From contig NZ_NRRY01000014.1 in the NCBI RefSeq assembly GCF_016583905.1, positions 1 through 64,000 of the forward strand: a stretch of 64,000 nucleotides of DNA, in the 5' to 3' direction. The position numbers and the translations under genes were made by a program. Positions 40,557 through 49,545 of the stretch are shown one piece after another. Origin of the DNA: Lamprobacter modestohalophilus (GTDB lineage Bacteria > Pseudomonadota > Gammaproteobacteria > Chromatiales > Chromatiaceae). The first letter of the stretch is position 1; each line of letters opens with the position of its first letter. The notes under the pieces were generated by a model. That model was not told the origin of the DNA, did no database searches, and worked only from the letters and a program-made list of their open reading frames with translations.

Positions 40557-40588
40557 AGCATATACTTATGCTGTAACAGTTTGTAACA
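40557..40588. promoter_or_regulatory. Candidate OmpR boxes and palindrome in the ompR divergent region
   Basis: AGCATA-TACT-TATGCT (40557-40572) is a perfect inverted repeat. It is followed by two GTAACA half-sites at 40573-40578 and 40583-40588, exactly ten bases apart, the tandem layout bound by OmpR dimers. The site lies 35-66 bp before ompR and about 105 bp before the divergent small gene, so it could control both. Binding is inference from the motif. Confidence 0.55.
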
Positions 40589-40622
40589 ACGCCGCCAACC
40601 ACGCAGACGCCCGGAACCGGCC

Positions 40623-41345
40623 ATGAACAGCGACGACGTTAGTACGAAGACGCAGGTGCTCGTGGTAGACGACGATGCCTCGCTGCGTGAATTGCTCGAG
40701 AACTACCTGCAGCGCGAAGGCTTTAAGGTCAGCGGCGTCGCGGATGGCGTGGCGATGTTCGAGTGGCTTGGCGAGACTGAGCCGGACATCATCATTCTTG
40801 ATCTCATGCTGCCCGGTGACGACGGCCTGACGCTCGCGCGCAGGCTTCGCCAGCAGACCCAAGTTCCGATCATCATGCTGTCCGCCCGCGGCGACGAGGT
40901 CGACCGGATCGTTGGTTTGGAGGTCGGTGCCGACGATTATCTCGCCAAGCCGTTCAACCCGCGCGAACTGCTGGCGCGGATTCGCGCGGTCCTGCGCAGA
41001 CCTGCGCAGAGCCATGTCGATGGTAGCGCCGCCGGACAGATCAGCTTTGGGCCCTATCGGCTCGAGCCGGCTAGCCGGCGACTGACGCGCGATGGAGAGA
41101 GTGTCTCGCTCACCGGAAGTGAGTTCGATCTCTTGCGCATCTTCGCCGAGCATCCGAATCGGGTGCTTGATCGCGACCGACTGCTAGACCTGCTGAAGGG
41201 CTACGAGCGCAACCCGTTCGACCGCAGCGTCGACGTGCAGGTTGCGCGACTGCGTGCCAAGATCGAGCCAGACAAGAAGACGCCCTGTTATATCCGCACC
41301 GTCTGGGGGCGCGGCTACATCTTTACGCCGACGGGCGAAGTCTGA
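40623..41345 (+). CDS. ompR: OmpR-family response regulator
   Basis: A 240-residue DNA-binding response regulator. The receiver domain has the acidic pair VVDDDA, the phospho-acceptor aspartate in IIILDLMLPGDDG and the lysine in DYLAKPFNPREL; the winged-helix effector domain has TGSEFDLLRIFAEHPNRVLDR and the C-terminal RTVWGRGYIFTP. It is most like OmpR (osmotic and envelope response). envZ follows after 12 bp. Two GTAACA half-sites upstream suggest autoregulation. Confidence 0.93.
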   Translation: MNSDDVSTKTQVLVVDDDASLRELLENYLQREGFKVSGVADGVAMFEWLGETEPDIIILDLMLPGDDGLTLARRLRQQTQVPIIMLSARGDEVDRIVGLEVGADDYLAKPFNPRELLARIRAVLRRPAQSHVDGSAAGQISFGPYRLEPASRRLTRDGESVSLTGSEFDLLRIFAEHPNRVLDRDRLLDLLKGYERNPFDRSVDVQVARLRAKIEPDKKTPCYIRTVWGRGYIFTPTGEV

Positions 41346-41357
41346 GGCGCCCAACGC

Positions 41358-42686
41358 ATGCGCCTGCGGCCTGGCTCACTCTTTGCTCGGGTGCTGCTCA
41401 CCCTGCTACTGAGCTTTGGCAGCTTCGCGCTGATCACCTTCGGCTCGATGGTCTATTACGTGCTCTACCCGGTGGTGCAGCGCTCCACCGCCGACCTCGC
41501 CGCCTTCATGGAGCTTTCCGCGCGTACCCTCTTGTTACTGCCCAGTCAGGCACGGGACGATTATCAGGCTAAGCTCCTCGACGAGTACCAAGTCCGACTG
41601 CTGAGTGGCTCAGAGCCTCCACAGAACCTCGACGACTATTTCTACCCCTACGTGGTGCGACTGAGCCAGGCGCTCAGCCTGCGGCTGGATCGACCAGTCC
41701 GCATGAAAAGCAACCTCATCGACGGACGCCGCTGGTTCTGGATCGACCTCGAGACCTCGTCCGGCAGGGTCTGGGCCGGCATCCCACGCGACCGTATCGG
41801 CACCCGACCCATGATCGGCGTGGTCGTTATCTGCGCGCTAGCGGTGCTCTTGGTCGTACTCACCGCTGCGATCCTGGCACGGCGCGTCACCGCGCCGCTG
41901 ACCCGGCTGTCACAGGCCGCCGAGGAGGTCGCCAAAGGCCGCTCCCCCGAGCCCCTCGCGGAGACCGGACCGCGAGAGCTCGCCAACTTGGCGCGCCAAT
42001 TCAACGAGACCAGCCAACAGGTGAGAGAGCTGCTCGCGGATCGCACGGTGCTGCTGTCGGGCATCTCGCATGATCTGCGCACCCCACTCACCCGCCTTCG
42101 GCTCGCGCTGGAGATGCTGCCGGACGACACCGATGCGTCACTCAAGGCGAGGATGCGCCGCGATATCGAGGAGATGAGCGCGCAGATCGGCCAGGCCGTC
42201 GAGCTCGGCGGCACGCTCGGCGCCGGTGCCCGCGACCCGGAAGACCTGGCCAAGCTCGTCAGCGAGGTCGTCGGACACCGACCACGCATCCTCTGGCGCC
42301 CGCTTGGACGCTGTATCCACTCGGTCAACGCCCTCGCCCTTCGGCGCATTCTCGGTAACCTGATCGAAAACGCGCTGCGCTACAGCAATGGCACCGTCGA
42401 GGTCCGGCTCGACTGCCGCCACGAGACGCCAGCGCTGTTCGTGCTCGACCGCGGCCCCAGCATCCCCGACGCCGAGCGCGAGGCCGTCTTCCGGCCGTTC
42501 TACCGCCTTGAGCGCTCACGCAACCGCAACACCGGCGGCTCCGGCCTCGGCCTCGCCGTTGCCCGCCAGCTCGCCGTCGCCAACGAGATGGAGATCGCGC
42601 TTAGCGACCGCGACGGCGGCGGCCTGATCGCAAGCATCCGGCTGCCAGCAGCCCGTGCCGGCGACGATACTGAGCTGGTGCACTGA
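41358..42686 (+). CDS. envZ: EnvZ-like sensor histidine kinase
   Basis: Inner-membrane sensor of 442 residues paired with OmpR. It has TM1 (VLLTLLLSFGSFALITFGSMV), a periplasmic domain of about 115 residues, TM2 near 155-175 (VVVICALAVLLVVLTAAILA), HAMP (RRVTAPLTRLSQAAEEVAKG), the H-box GISHDLRTPLTRLRLALEM, the N-box NLIENALRYSNG and GGSGLGLAVARQL. All catalytic motifs are intact. It is co-transcribed with ompR. Confidence 0.93.
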   Translation: MRLRPGSLFARVLLTLLLSFGSFALITFGSMVYYVLYPVVQRSTADLAAFMELSARTLLLLPSQARDDYQAKLLDEYQVRLLSGSEPPQNLDDYFYPYVVRLSQALSLRLDRPVRMKSNLIDGRRWFWIDLETSSGRVWAGIPRDRIGTRPMIGVVVICALAVLLVVLTAAILARRVTAPLTRLSQAAEEVAKGRSPEPLAETGPRELANLARQFNETSQQVRELLADRTVLLSGISHDLRTPLTRLRLALEMLPDDTDASLKARMRRDIEEMSAQIGQAVELGGTLGAGARDPEDLAKLVSEVVGHRPRILWRPLGRCIHSVNALALRRILGNLIENALRYSNGTVEVRLDCRHETPALFVLDRGPSIPDAEREAVFRPFYRLERSRNRNTGGSGLGLAVARQLAVANEMEIALSDRDGGGLIASIRLPAARAGDDTELVH

Positions 42687-42798
42687 GCCAGCTGATATCC
42701 ACAGTTGACGCTCAGGGTTCAGCCCCCTAGATTCGGCACCGAGGCGCCACCGGAATCGGATCGCTAGCCTCAGTCGACAGGGACCATCCAGCACCAGC

Positions 42799-42846
42799 AC
42801 TATCACCGTCACTATCAGTACCACGATCACTATCACCATCAACATA
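42799..42846 (+). repeat. Degenerate hexamer array ACTATC/ACCATC upstream of bcp
   Basis: Eight hexamer-phased units (ACTATC, ACCGTC, ACTATC, AGTACC, ACGATC, ACTATC, ACCATC, AACATA) end 37 bp before the bcp start. They are related in sequence to the batB-batD hexamer array but decayed and on the opposite strand relative to the next gene. No bridging frame with a start codon is evident. Confidence 0.6.
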
Positions 42847-42883
42847 AGGCGCCCCAAAGAGGTGTCCGCCAGAGGAGAGCACC

Positions 42884-43348
42884 ATGTTGCAAGCGGGTGA
42901 CCAAGCCCCCGAGTTCTCATTGCCCGACGCGGACATGGCGCGCGTCAAAAGCACCGACTTACTGCGAGAAAACACCGTCGTCCTCTGCTTCTACCCCAAG
43001 GACGACACCCCCGGCTGCACCATGGAAGCGCTCGAGTTCAGTGACCTTCAGCCTGAATTCGAGGCCTGCGGCGCCACTATCGTCGGCATCAGCCGCGACA
43101 CCTGTGCCAGCCATGGCGCATTTCGAGACAAATATGGCCTGACCATGCGACTCTTGGCTGACACCGACGGCGAGGTCTGCGAGGCCTATGGCGTCTTACG
43201 GGAAAAGGAGAAGAACGGGCAACGGCGCCTTGGTATTCTGCGCACCACATTCATCATTGGACGTGACGGAATCATCCAGCACGCGCTGTACGACGTGGTA
43301 CCAAAAGGCCATGCACGACGGATGCTGGAGATTTTGCAGTTGCGTTGA
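42884..43348 (+). CDS. bcp: Thiol peroxidase, Bcp/PrxQ type
   Basis: A 154-residue cytoplasmic peroxiredoxin reducing peroxides with thioredoxin. The peroxidatic cysteine is in FYPKDDTPGCTMEALEF; the resolving cysteine five residues later is not present (CTMEAL), so a 1-Cys or alternative resolving cysteine (CGATIVG or DTCASHG) is likely. GISRDTCASH, GLTMRLLADTDG and LGILRTTFIIGRDG complete the family pattern. The start has GAGGAGAG upstream. Confidence 0.93.
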   Translation: MLQAGDQAPEFSLPDADMARVKSTDLLRENTVVLCFYPKDDTPGCTMEALEFSDLQPEFEACGATIVGISRDTCASHGAFRDKYGLTMRLLADTDGEVCEAYGVLREKEKNGQRRLGILRTTFIIGRDGIIQHALYDVVPKGHARRMLEILQLR

Positions 43349-43404
43349 GCTGTAACTGTCAGTCAGGCCTGGCGTAGCAACGTAACCGGCTCGTTTCTTC
43401 GCCA

Positions 43405-43779
43405 TTATTGCAAAACGTCAATGCGCCTGGCAAAGCAATACCCTCCGTGCCGCATGTCATCGGTGTAGCTCACCATAACTGTTCGATTGGTCGCCAGTGC
43501 CAACTGAGCCTGGTCCAACATACGGTAAGCTCGGATGTTGTCTGTATACTGACCAGAACAGCTAAAAGTCACCCAGCCATCTCCACAAGTCGGCAGTAAA
43601 TTCGCAGGATTCACTGACAACAAGGCCATGCAACCTCCATTAGTGTCGTCTGCTTCGACCAATACCCTAAGTACTTGTGCACCTAGCTCAGCCTCCGCTG
43701 CTATGGAGTTTTGTTCAAAGCCCATCACGACGATCGTACCGAACAGAAATTTCCGCCATTGAAACTTGAAGCGCATCAT
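43405..43779 (-). CDS. Small secreted protein of unknown function
   Basis: From ATG 43779 (GAGG seven to eight bases upstream) the product has 124 residues. An N-terminal segment FLFGTIVVMGFEQNSIAAEA looks like a signal peptide cleaved after AAA-type residues. The mature part has four cysteines (GGCMALL, PTCGDGW, FSCSGQ, GYCFARR), suggesting two disulfides, and an ILE/LEQ-like compact beta fold is possible. I do not recognise the family. It lies at the edge of an A+T-richer island. Confidence 0.6.
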   Translation of the reverse strand: MMRFKFQWRKFLFGTIVVMGFEQNSIAAEAELGAQVLRVLVEADDTNGGCMALLSVNPANLLPTCGDGWVTFSCSGQYTDNIRAYRMLDQAQLALATNRTVMVSYTDDMRHGGYCFARRIDVLQ

Positions 43780-44524
43780 TGGTTCCTCAAAAGCTGGAGC
43801 AGCACTCAGCAGGCGCCACATCGCGGGCAACATGCTAAGGCTAGCATCTGCGTTGAAGGGTCGGAAGTGATTTTGGGACTTTCGACTCAACGCCAAGACT
43901 TATCGGCCAACCCCAACATAGCGAGGGTTAGACACATTTGCCACTTCCTCCGAAATACAACGCGGCGCTCTGGTTCCGTGAATCGAATTTCTGCAAACTA
44001 GTCAGATTGAGACAAAACACTCTTATTTGTCGTTGAAGCAATCTATTTTCCTGCTTGCCAAGCGGTTCAATCCATGCACTCGGACATATGTCTACACATT
44101 GAGCCATGTCTGTAGAAGTACCGCTTATTGATGACGCCGTGACGATCTAGCGAAAGGTCAGAAGGAAAAATGAGCCGAAGTATAGCTGCGGACTTACATG
44201 TCATGACATCAACAGTCGGTACTAAGTGACTGTCCTTTTACTTCCTCCCGATAATCGCCCAACACTGGCTCTCAAATCGGGAAGAAGTTGATGAACATTT
44301 CTAAAATAATGTATCCTCAAGGTGGAGTTCCAGCAATGGTAGCTAATGTCCAGGGCATCCTCCGCGCGCGAGCTAAGTTTTCACCAAAATATCTTACTCT
44401 GGACCAAGATGGCTAACAGCGGAGATCAGTCTCATCGCAAAACATCTCACTTCCAACGTTGTCACGGCAACGCCTAACGTCGTCAAGTGGAAGCCTAGCA
44501 GTGAGCAGTTCGGAATACATTGAT
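43780..44524. other. Intergenic stretch without recognised gene
   Basis: About 745 bp, visibly A+T-richer than the window average, containing one dispersed repeat (44237-44304). No RNA gene or convincing reading frame was found. It may hold the promoter of the glycosyltransferase-epimerase pair and debris of past insertions. Confidence 0.6.
44237..44304 (+). repeat. Dispersed 67-bp repeat, type 1, copy C
   Basis: More diverged than copies A and B but keeps CTCCCGAT...ATCGGGAAG, the CTCAAATCGG core and the AGTTGATGAACATTTCT end. On the minus strand it encodes a similar terminal peptide (RFESQCWAIIGRK) followed by TAA, with one extra codon. Confidence 0.65.
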
Positions 44525-45433
44525 ATGAGCGTTCGCCCAACCGACACGCTCGATGTCGTTATCGTCAACTTCAATGCTGGTAAAATTCTAACTGAATGCA
44601 TCACCTCAGTGTTGCGATCAGAGTTAACAACGCGGGTCACCGTTGTCGATAACTTATCGACCGACGGCAGCCTAGGGTTAGTGCGTAAAAAGTACGGACA
44701 TGACCGCAGATTAGTCGTAAGGTGCGAGCGAAGCAACCTCGGATTTGCCCGCGCCAGCAATCTTGCTGCAGCCGAGGGTTGCGCACCATACATTCTATTT
44801 CTCAATCCAGACTGTATCATTTCTACTGGAACATTAGAGCGCCTGGTTCCGTTTATGGAGACCAATCCCCGAATCGGAATGTGTGGTTGTCTTATCCAAG
44901 ACCCAAGCGGACGCGAACAATCTGCTAGTCGGCGGCTTATACCTGATCCTTGGATCGGTCTCCGACATGTCTTAGCGACTGAAGGTGGGCTGCGGTTATT
45001 ACCTGGTACAAGAAATCTTGACCTTACAACCGGCCCGATACCATCGGCGCCAATCGAAGTGGAAGCCATCTCAGGCGCATTGATGCTCGTGCGGCGCACG
45101 GCCATGGAAGATGTGGGCATGCTCGATGATGGATACTTTTTGCACTGTGAAGACCTTGATTGGTTTGTGAGGTTCCGGCAGCATGGCTGGGCGATTTATT
45201 TTATCCCGGATACATACGCAATTCACCACAAAGGGGTTTGCAGTGCGGGACGACCGATGCGCGTAGAGTGGCACAAGCATCGCGGCATGATTCGGTTTTT
45301 TCGCAAATTTCAATCTCAAGGTCACTCGGTTTTTTTTAATGGACTCGTAGAATCAGGGATTTGGCTTCATTGTTTACTTGCGATCACACGCACTTTCATT
45401 TCCCGCCAAATCCGTATGCTTGTTCGCCGATGA
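44525..45433 (+). CDS. Glycosyltransferase family 2 (rhamnosyltransferase-like)
   Basis: From ATG 44525 the product has 302 residues. The GT-A fold start LDVVIVNFNAGKILTECITS, VVDNLSTDGS, the DxD-like ILFLNPDCII and the C-terminal EDLDWFVRFRQHGWAIYFIPD block match dTDP-rhamnosyl-type GT2 enzymes that build O-antigen or capsule. The codon use is A+T-richer than in neighbouring regions, a sign of transfer. The epimerase start overlaps its stop (ATGA). Confidence 0.88.
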   Translation: MSVRPTDTLDVVIVNFNAGKILTECITSVLRSELTTRVTVVDNLSTDGSLGLVRKKYGHDRRLVVRCERSNLGFARASNLAAAEGCAPYILFLNPDCIISTGTLERLVPFMETNPRIGMCGCLIQDPSGREQSASRRLIPDPWIGLRHVLATEGGLRLLPGTRNLDLTTGPIPSAPIEVEAISGALMLVRRTAMEDVGMLDDGYFLHCEDLDWFVRFRQHGWAIYFIPDTYAIHHKGVCSAGRPMRVEWHKHRGMIRFFRKFQSQGHSVFFNGLVESGIWLHCLLAITRTFISRQIRMLVRR

Positions 45434-46491
45434 TGTCTCTCCAACGATATTATGACAAGTTGAATGGGTCTCGGGCGTTAGTGACCGGAGGGACTGGTCA
45501 AATAGGACGACGCTTGGTAACAGCTCTCGTGAAATGCGGTGTTAAGGTTTCGGTGATGACACGTTCTCCGCAGTCAGGGTCAAAAATATTCAACGGCTTG
45601 CCGTTAGAGTTTCGTCAAGGTGATGTCACAGAGCCAGCGAACTTGGCTCGCGTACTGAACGGAATTGACATCGTCTTCCATCTCGCGAGTTTTTCTGGTG
45701 ATTCTACTCGTAAAATAAATCTATACGAAAATTCGGAGCACTGGAAGGTCACAGCATTAGGAACTGAGAACATGGTTAAGGCTGTGCTAGTGTCGAGCTG
45801 TCGTTCACTAGTGTATTTTAGTAGCGTCAAGGCAATGGGCGAAGAAGCGGGCGCCCTTGGTTACCCTGACACCGAAACCGCAGCATCCAAACCGGAAACA
45901 CTTTATGGGCAGGCAAAGCTGGCAGCCGAAAAGGCTATTATTTCAGCAGGATCTCATAGCCAACTGTCGACGACAATCCTCCGTTTGCCAATGGTCTATG
46001 GGCTCGAGGGTGCAGGCAACCTCGGGAGTATGATTGACGCAGTCGCACGTCGACATTTTCCGCCGTTCCCAAAAATCTCTAATCGCCGATCTGCGGTACA
46101 TGCGGATGATGCGATTCAGGCTGCCTTGCGTGCTGCAACGAACCCCCGAGCTTCCGGTAGCTTGTATATAGTCACGGACGGGAAGGGCTATTCAACCCGT
46201 TGGATCTATGAACAGATTTGTCTTGGGTTAGGGCGTGACATTCCCAAATGGACTCTGCCGTTCTGGTGCTGGAAGCTAGCAGCGGAACTCGGTAATTTAG
46301 CCGAGCGTCGTTTTAGAATTCACAGTCCGCTCACAAGCGATTCGCTCCGCAAACTGTTCGGAGATGCATGGTTTAGTTCGAATCGCATTGAGCAAGAGCT
46401 CGGATTCAAACCGCAGTTTGCACTCGACAGCGAAATTGAAACATTGGCTAAGTCCTATCTGGAGAAGCACCGGGCAGATCCAAATGTATAA
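45430..46491 (+). CDS. NAD-dependent epimerase/dehydratase (extended SDR)
   Basis: From ATG 45430, overlapping the glycosyltransferase stop, the product has 353 residues. Rossmann motif VTGGTGQIGRRL, catalytic Y-x3-K in YGQAKLAAEK, and IVFHLASFSGD are visible. It is probably a nucleotide-sugar epimerase or dehydratase acting with the preceding transferase in surface polysaccharide synthesis. It shares the A+T-rich codon use. It could instead be a dehydratase acting on a lipid-linked sugar. Confidence 0.87.
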   Translation: MMSLQRYYDKLNGSRALVTGGTGQIGRRLVTALVKCGVKVSVMTRSPQSGSKIFNGLPLEFRQGDVTEPANLARVLNGIDIVFHLASFSGDSTRKINLYENSEHWKVTALGTENMVKAVLVSSCRSLVYFSSVKAMGEEAGALGYPDTETAASKPETLYGQAKLAAEKAIISAGSHSQLSTTILRLPMVYGLEGAGNLGSMIDAVARRHFPPFPKISNRRSAVHADDAIQAALRAATNPRASGSLYIVTDGKGYSTRWIYEQICLGLGRDIPKWTLPFWCWKLAAELGNLAERRFRIHSPLTSDSLRKLFGDAWFSSNRIEQELGFKPQFALDSEIETLAKSYLEKHRADPNV

Positions 46492-46866
46492 AGAGGTCCG
46501 GTTAGTATCCAGCACCGCGTCGGCAACCCTCTCCCCCGCCAGGTTCCAATCGGTGGCGAGATTTCCCGTTCCCCAGTTCGCAGCGCCATGCGGCTCGTAC
46601 TCGAAGTCAATGCCGACAACGTACTCAAGCTTCCTGTAGCGATCGGCCAGGAACCCGCAGATCAGCGATCCATGCCTCCTCGCTGTAGTCATCCGTGTTA
46701 AGTGAACCCCATAGCGGAGGATCTGAACGTCGATGACCTCGTAACCGGCGCCGAGCGCCGGAATGAGGCTAGTAAAATGGCGATAGCGAAGAGCGTGCTC
46801 GCCAGAGCATCGGTTCATGGGTGTGGCCTCTGGTTGCAGCGCTTTGCGCGGGCAGGCTCGGCGCAT
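46492..46866 (-). pseudogene. Unassigned gene remnant
   Basis: A minus-strand frame from ATG 46866 reads a plausible protein (GYEVIDVQILRYGVHLTR, then EYVVGIDFEYEPHGAANWGT), but its C-terminal 65 codons are only the antisense of the epimerase gene. A neighbouring frame also gives a natural-looking stretch (DYSEEAWIADLRVPGRS). This suggests a frameshifted and 3'-truncated gene at the edge of the island. I do not recognise the family. The remaining ~200 bp to 47068 shows nothing. Confidence 0.3.
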
Positions 46867-47068
46867 ATCAGGTAAATGAACTGCAGCCTGACCAGCCTAG
46901 CGTAGCACCCTTTAGACTACGGACACCTTGCCATTCAATGACTATTCACTAACGTACATAGCGCGTCGCCACCCTGTTCAATCAAGCGTTCTACCACGGT
47001 AACACGGTAACCTGCTAGCGACCTCAGCCATGGCTATCCTAGGTGACGATGCCTAGCGGGCGTTCGGC

Positions 47069-47389
47069 TTACACTGGGTCAGCCAGGCGCAACCGCTCCA
47101 CGGGTTCACCCTTGATCAAGTGTGACTGCAGGATTTCTTCGAGATCTTCCTTGTCCACGTAGGTGTACCAAACATTGTCTGGGTAGACGACCGCCACCGG
47201 CCCCTCGCTGCAACGGTCAAGGCAGCCGGCGGTGTTGATCCGGACCCCACCCTGACCTGCGATCCCTAGCTCCTTGGTGCGTTTCTTCAAGAAGTCGCGC
47301 GACGCCTGCGCGTTACACTGCGCGCAGCACTGGCTGCCATCGGCGCGCTCATTGATACACATGAACAGATGATGCTTGTAATAGGACAC
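47069..47389 (-). CDS. (2Fe-2S) ferredoxin with thioredoxin-like fold
   Basis: From GTG 47389 (GGAG nine bases upstream) the product has 106 residues. Cluster cysteines are spaced as in this family: C-x8-C in FMCINERADGSQCC and C-x3-C in NTAGCLDRCSEGPVAVVYPD. The C-terminal TYVDKEDLEEILQSHLIKGE is conserved. It is an electron carrier or Fe-S chaperone of unknown partner. It is divergent from the GlcF-like gene. ATG 47413 is an alternative start. Confidence 0.92.
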   Translation of the reverse strand: MSYYKHHLFMCINERADGSQCCAQCNAQASRDFLKKRTKELGIAGQGGVRINTAGCLDRCSEGPVAVVYPDNVWYTYVDKEDLEEILQSHLIKGEPVERLRLADPV

Positions 47390-47505
47390 TATCAACGGCT
47401 CCAATCCGAACAAAGGAAGACACGAGCGGCGCTCGCGCCAAGGTTAGAGCGTGCGGCTAACGCGTCGAAATCGCAACGTACGTGCCTGCAAAATCATGGG
47501 CGCCC

Positions 47506-48861
47506 ATGAGCGAGTCCGCTCAGCTCGAGCCAGTCCGATGGCCAACAGGTGCCGCCGAGCCAGAGATCGCCGACCTGCTGAGCCTGGCCGACCAGTGCGT
47601 TAAGTGCGGCTACTGCCTGCCCCATTGCCCGACCTTCAAATTCGCGCATGACGAAGGTGAGTCGCCACGGGGGCGCATCGCGCTGATTCAGGGTTGGCTG
47701 AGCGGCGCGATCGACGATGGACCAAGAGTGCAGTTTCACCTGGATCAATGCCTAGAATGCCGGGCGTGCGAGCCAAATTGCCCGTCGCTGGTGCGCTATG
47801 GAACGCTGATGGACGGCGCTCGTGCAGTACGCGAGCAACGCCGCTCAATCTGGCAACGCGGGCTGCGGCGAGTCAGGCTTGGGCTGCTAACCCGGCCGCT
47901 TGGGCTGCGTCTCGTCGCCGTGATTGGCATCGGCTATCGGTGGCTGCGGCTGCCGCAGTGGCTTATCGTGCGCGCCTCGACCTACTGGCCAGCCATTCAA
48001 GTCTTACACCCGTTGGCGCGCGCGTTGCGCTGGCCGCGGAAGCACATCCCGATGGGCATTAGCGTTGATCGCAGCGCACAAGGCTTAATGCCGGGTTCAT
48101 TATCAAGGTCTAACTTGAGCCGAATATCCAATCCAGCCTCAGGGCACGCGCGCACTGTCCGATCGTCAGGAGGGAAAGCCAGTCCAGCTCCCGCGCTCTT
48201 TCGTGGCTGTATCGCGCGGCTGACTGATCAACCGCTAGAGGCTGCGGCACTGCGGCTGCTGACCCGTCTCGGCTACCCACCCGTCGTGCCGGACGAGCAG
48301 GGCTGTTGCGGTGCCATCCACCGTCATAACGGTTATCCCGCTGACGCTGATCAGTTGGTCGCCGTCAATACCCAAGCCTTCGCTGGGCGGCCGGTGATTG
48401 GACTCGCGAGTGCCTGTGTCGCCGAACTGCAAGAGCAGGGTCAGGTCAACGCCATTGAGGTCTGCCGTTTCCTGCTCGATCACCCTTGGCCGGTCGAGGC
48501 CAGACTGCAGCCATTACCGCTAACCGTTGCTGTGCATGAGCCTTGCTCGCATCGCAATCAGTTGCGTGATCAGGGTGCCGTCTATGCATTGCTCAGACGC
48601 ATCCCCGAACTCTCTGTGGCCTCATTGCCTGGAAACGACACTTGCTGTGGTGCTGCGGGAACCTATCTCATCGAACATCCGGAGTTTGCGCTCGCCTTGG
48701 CCGCGCCGAAGGTTGACGCACTCCAAGCGATCAAGCCGGACTACTTAGTCACCACCAACACCGGATGCGCGTTACACCTCGCTGCTCGCTTACGCAGTGC
48801 TGGCCTTAAAACCGAGGTCCTGCATCCGATTCAGCTCATCGAGCGGCAGCTCATCATCTAA
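47506..48861 (+). CDS. GlcF-like iron-sulfur protein (two 4Fe-4S, CCG domains)
   Basis: From ATG 47506 the product has 451 residues. Two ferredoxin motifs, CVKCGYCLPHCPTF and CLECRACEPNCPS, are followed by two cysteine-rich CCG domains (QGCCGAIHRHNGY and NDTCCGAAGTYL). This is the arrangement of the glycolate oxidase iron-sulfur subunit and related heterodisulfide-reductase-like proteins. No GlcD or GlcE neighbour is present, so the redox partner is unknown. coq7 follows after 23 bp and may be co-transcribed. Confidence 0.85.
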   Translation: MSESAQLEPVRWPTGAAEPEIADLLSLADQCVKCGYCLPHCPTFKFAHDEGESPRGRIALIQGWLSGAIDDGPRVQFHLDQCLECRACEPNCPSLVRYGTLMDGARAVREQRRSIWQRGLRRVRLGLLTRPLGLRLVAVIGIGYRWLRLPQWLIVRASTYWPAIQVLHPLARALRWPRKHIPMGISVDRSAQGLMPGSLSRSNLSRISNPASGHARTVRSSGGKASPAPALFRGCIARLTDQPLEAAALRLLTRLGYPPVVPDEQGCCGAIHRHNGYPADADQLVAVNTQAFAGRPVIGLASACVAELQEQGQVNAIEVCRFLLDHPWPVEARLQPLPLTVAVHEPCSHRNQLRDQGAVYALLRRIPELSVASLPGNDTCCGAAGTYLIEHPEFALALAAPKVDALQAIKPDYLVTTNTGCALHLAARLRSAGLKTEVLHPIQLIERQLII

Positions 48862-48884
48862 CCGTCACCCAGACAGACTCACCT

Positions 48885-49529
48885 ATGAACAACCGAGACT
48901 ACAGCCCGATCGATCGCGCCCTGATCGGCATGGATCAAACGCTACGCACCCTCTTTGGCCGTCCGGCCGTAACCGAGCGCGTCAATCCGGGTAAGAAGCT
49001 ACCTGAGGTGGAGCTCACTGACGAGGAACGTCTGCATATCGGGCGCCTGATGCGCGTCAACCATACCGGCGAGGTCTGCGCACAGGCACTCTATCAGGGG
49101 CAAGCATTGACCGCCCGTGATCACTCTGTTCGCGAACGATTAGAGCGCTCGGCACAGGAGGAGAATGACCATCTGGCCTGGTGCGAAGAGCGTATGCAGG
49201 AGCTTGGCGCCCGCAAGAGCCTGTTCAATCCACTTTGGTATGCGGGTTCGTTCGCCATGGGAACCGCAGCAGGGATTGCCGGGGACAAATGGAGCCTAGG
49301 CTTCGTCGTCGAGACTGAGCGCCAAGTCGAGGACCATCTCGATGAGCATATCGCCCAGGTCCCGGCCGATGACCACCGGACGCGAGCCGTACTCGATCAG
49401 ATGAAGCTCGACGAAGCCCACCACGCACAGGTGGCCAAAGGCGCTGGTGGTGCCGAGCTGCCAGAGCCCGTCAAGCTGGCGATGCGCGCCATCTCAAAGG
49501 TCATGACGCGCGGCGCCTACTGGATTTAG
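48885..49529 (+). CDS. coq7: Demethoxyubiquinone hydroxylase Coq7
   Basis: Di-iron monooxygenase for the penultimate hydroxylation in ubiquinone synthesis, peripheral to the membrane. The product is 214 residues. Iron ligands are in RVNHTGEVCAQALYQ, EENDHLAWCEERM, ETERQVEDHL and KLDEAHHAQVA. The presence of this gene with the men cluster implies that the cell makes both ubiquinone and menaquinone. Confidence 0.95.
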   Translation: MNNRDYSPIDRALIGMDQTLRTLFGRPAVTERVNPGKKLPEVELTDEERLHIGRLMRVNHTGEVCAQALYQGQALTARDHSVRERLERSAQEENDHLAWCEERMQELGARKSLFNPLWYAGSFAMGTAAGIAGDKWSLGFVVETERQVEDHLDEHIAQVPADDHRTRAVLDQMKLDEAHHAQVAKGAGGAELPEPVKLAMRAISKVMTRGAYWI

Positions 49530-49545
49530 CCGCGCGCCGAGTCTC

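Noticed and set aside
46866-47068. tRNA or small RNA gene
   Set aside because: No cloverleaf, promoter or terminator could be drawn.
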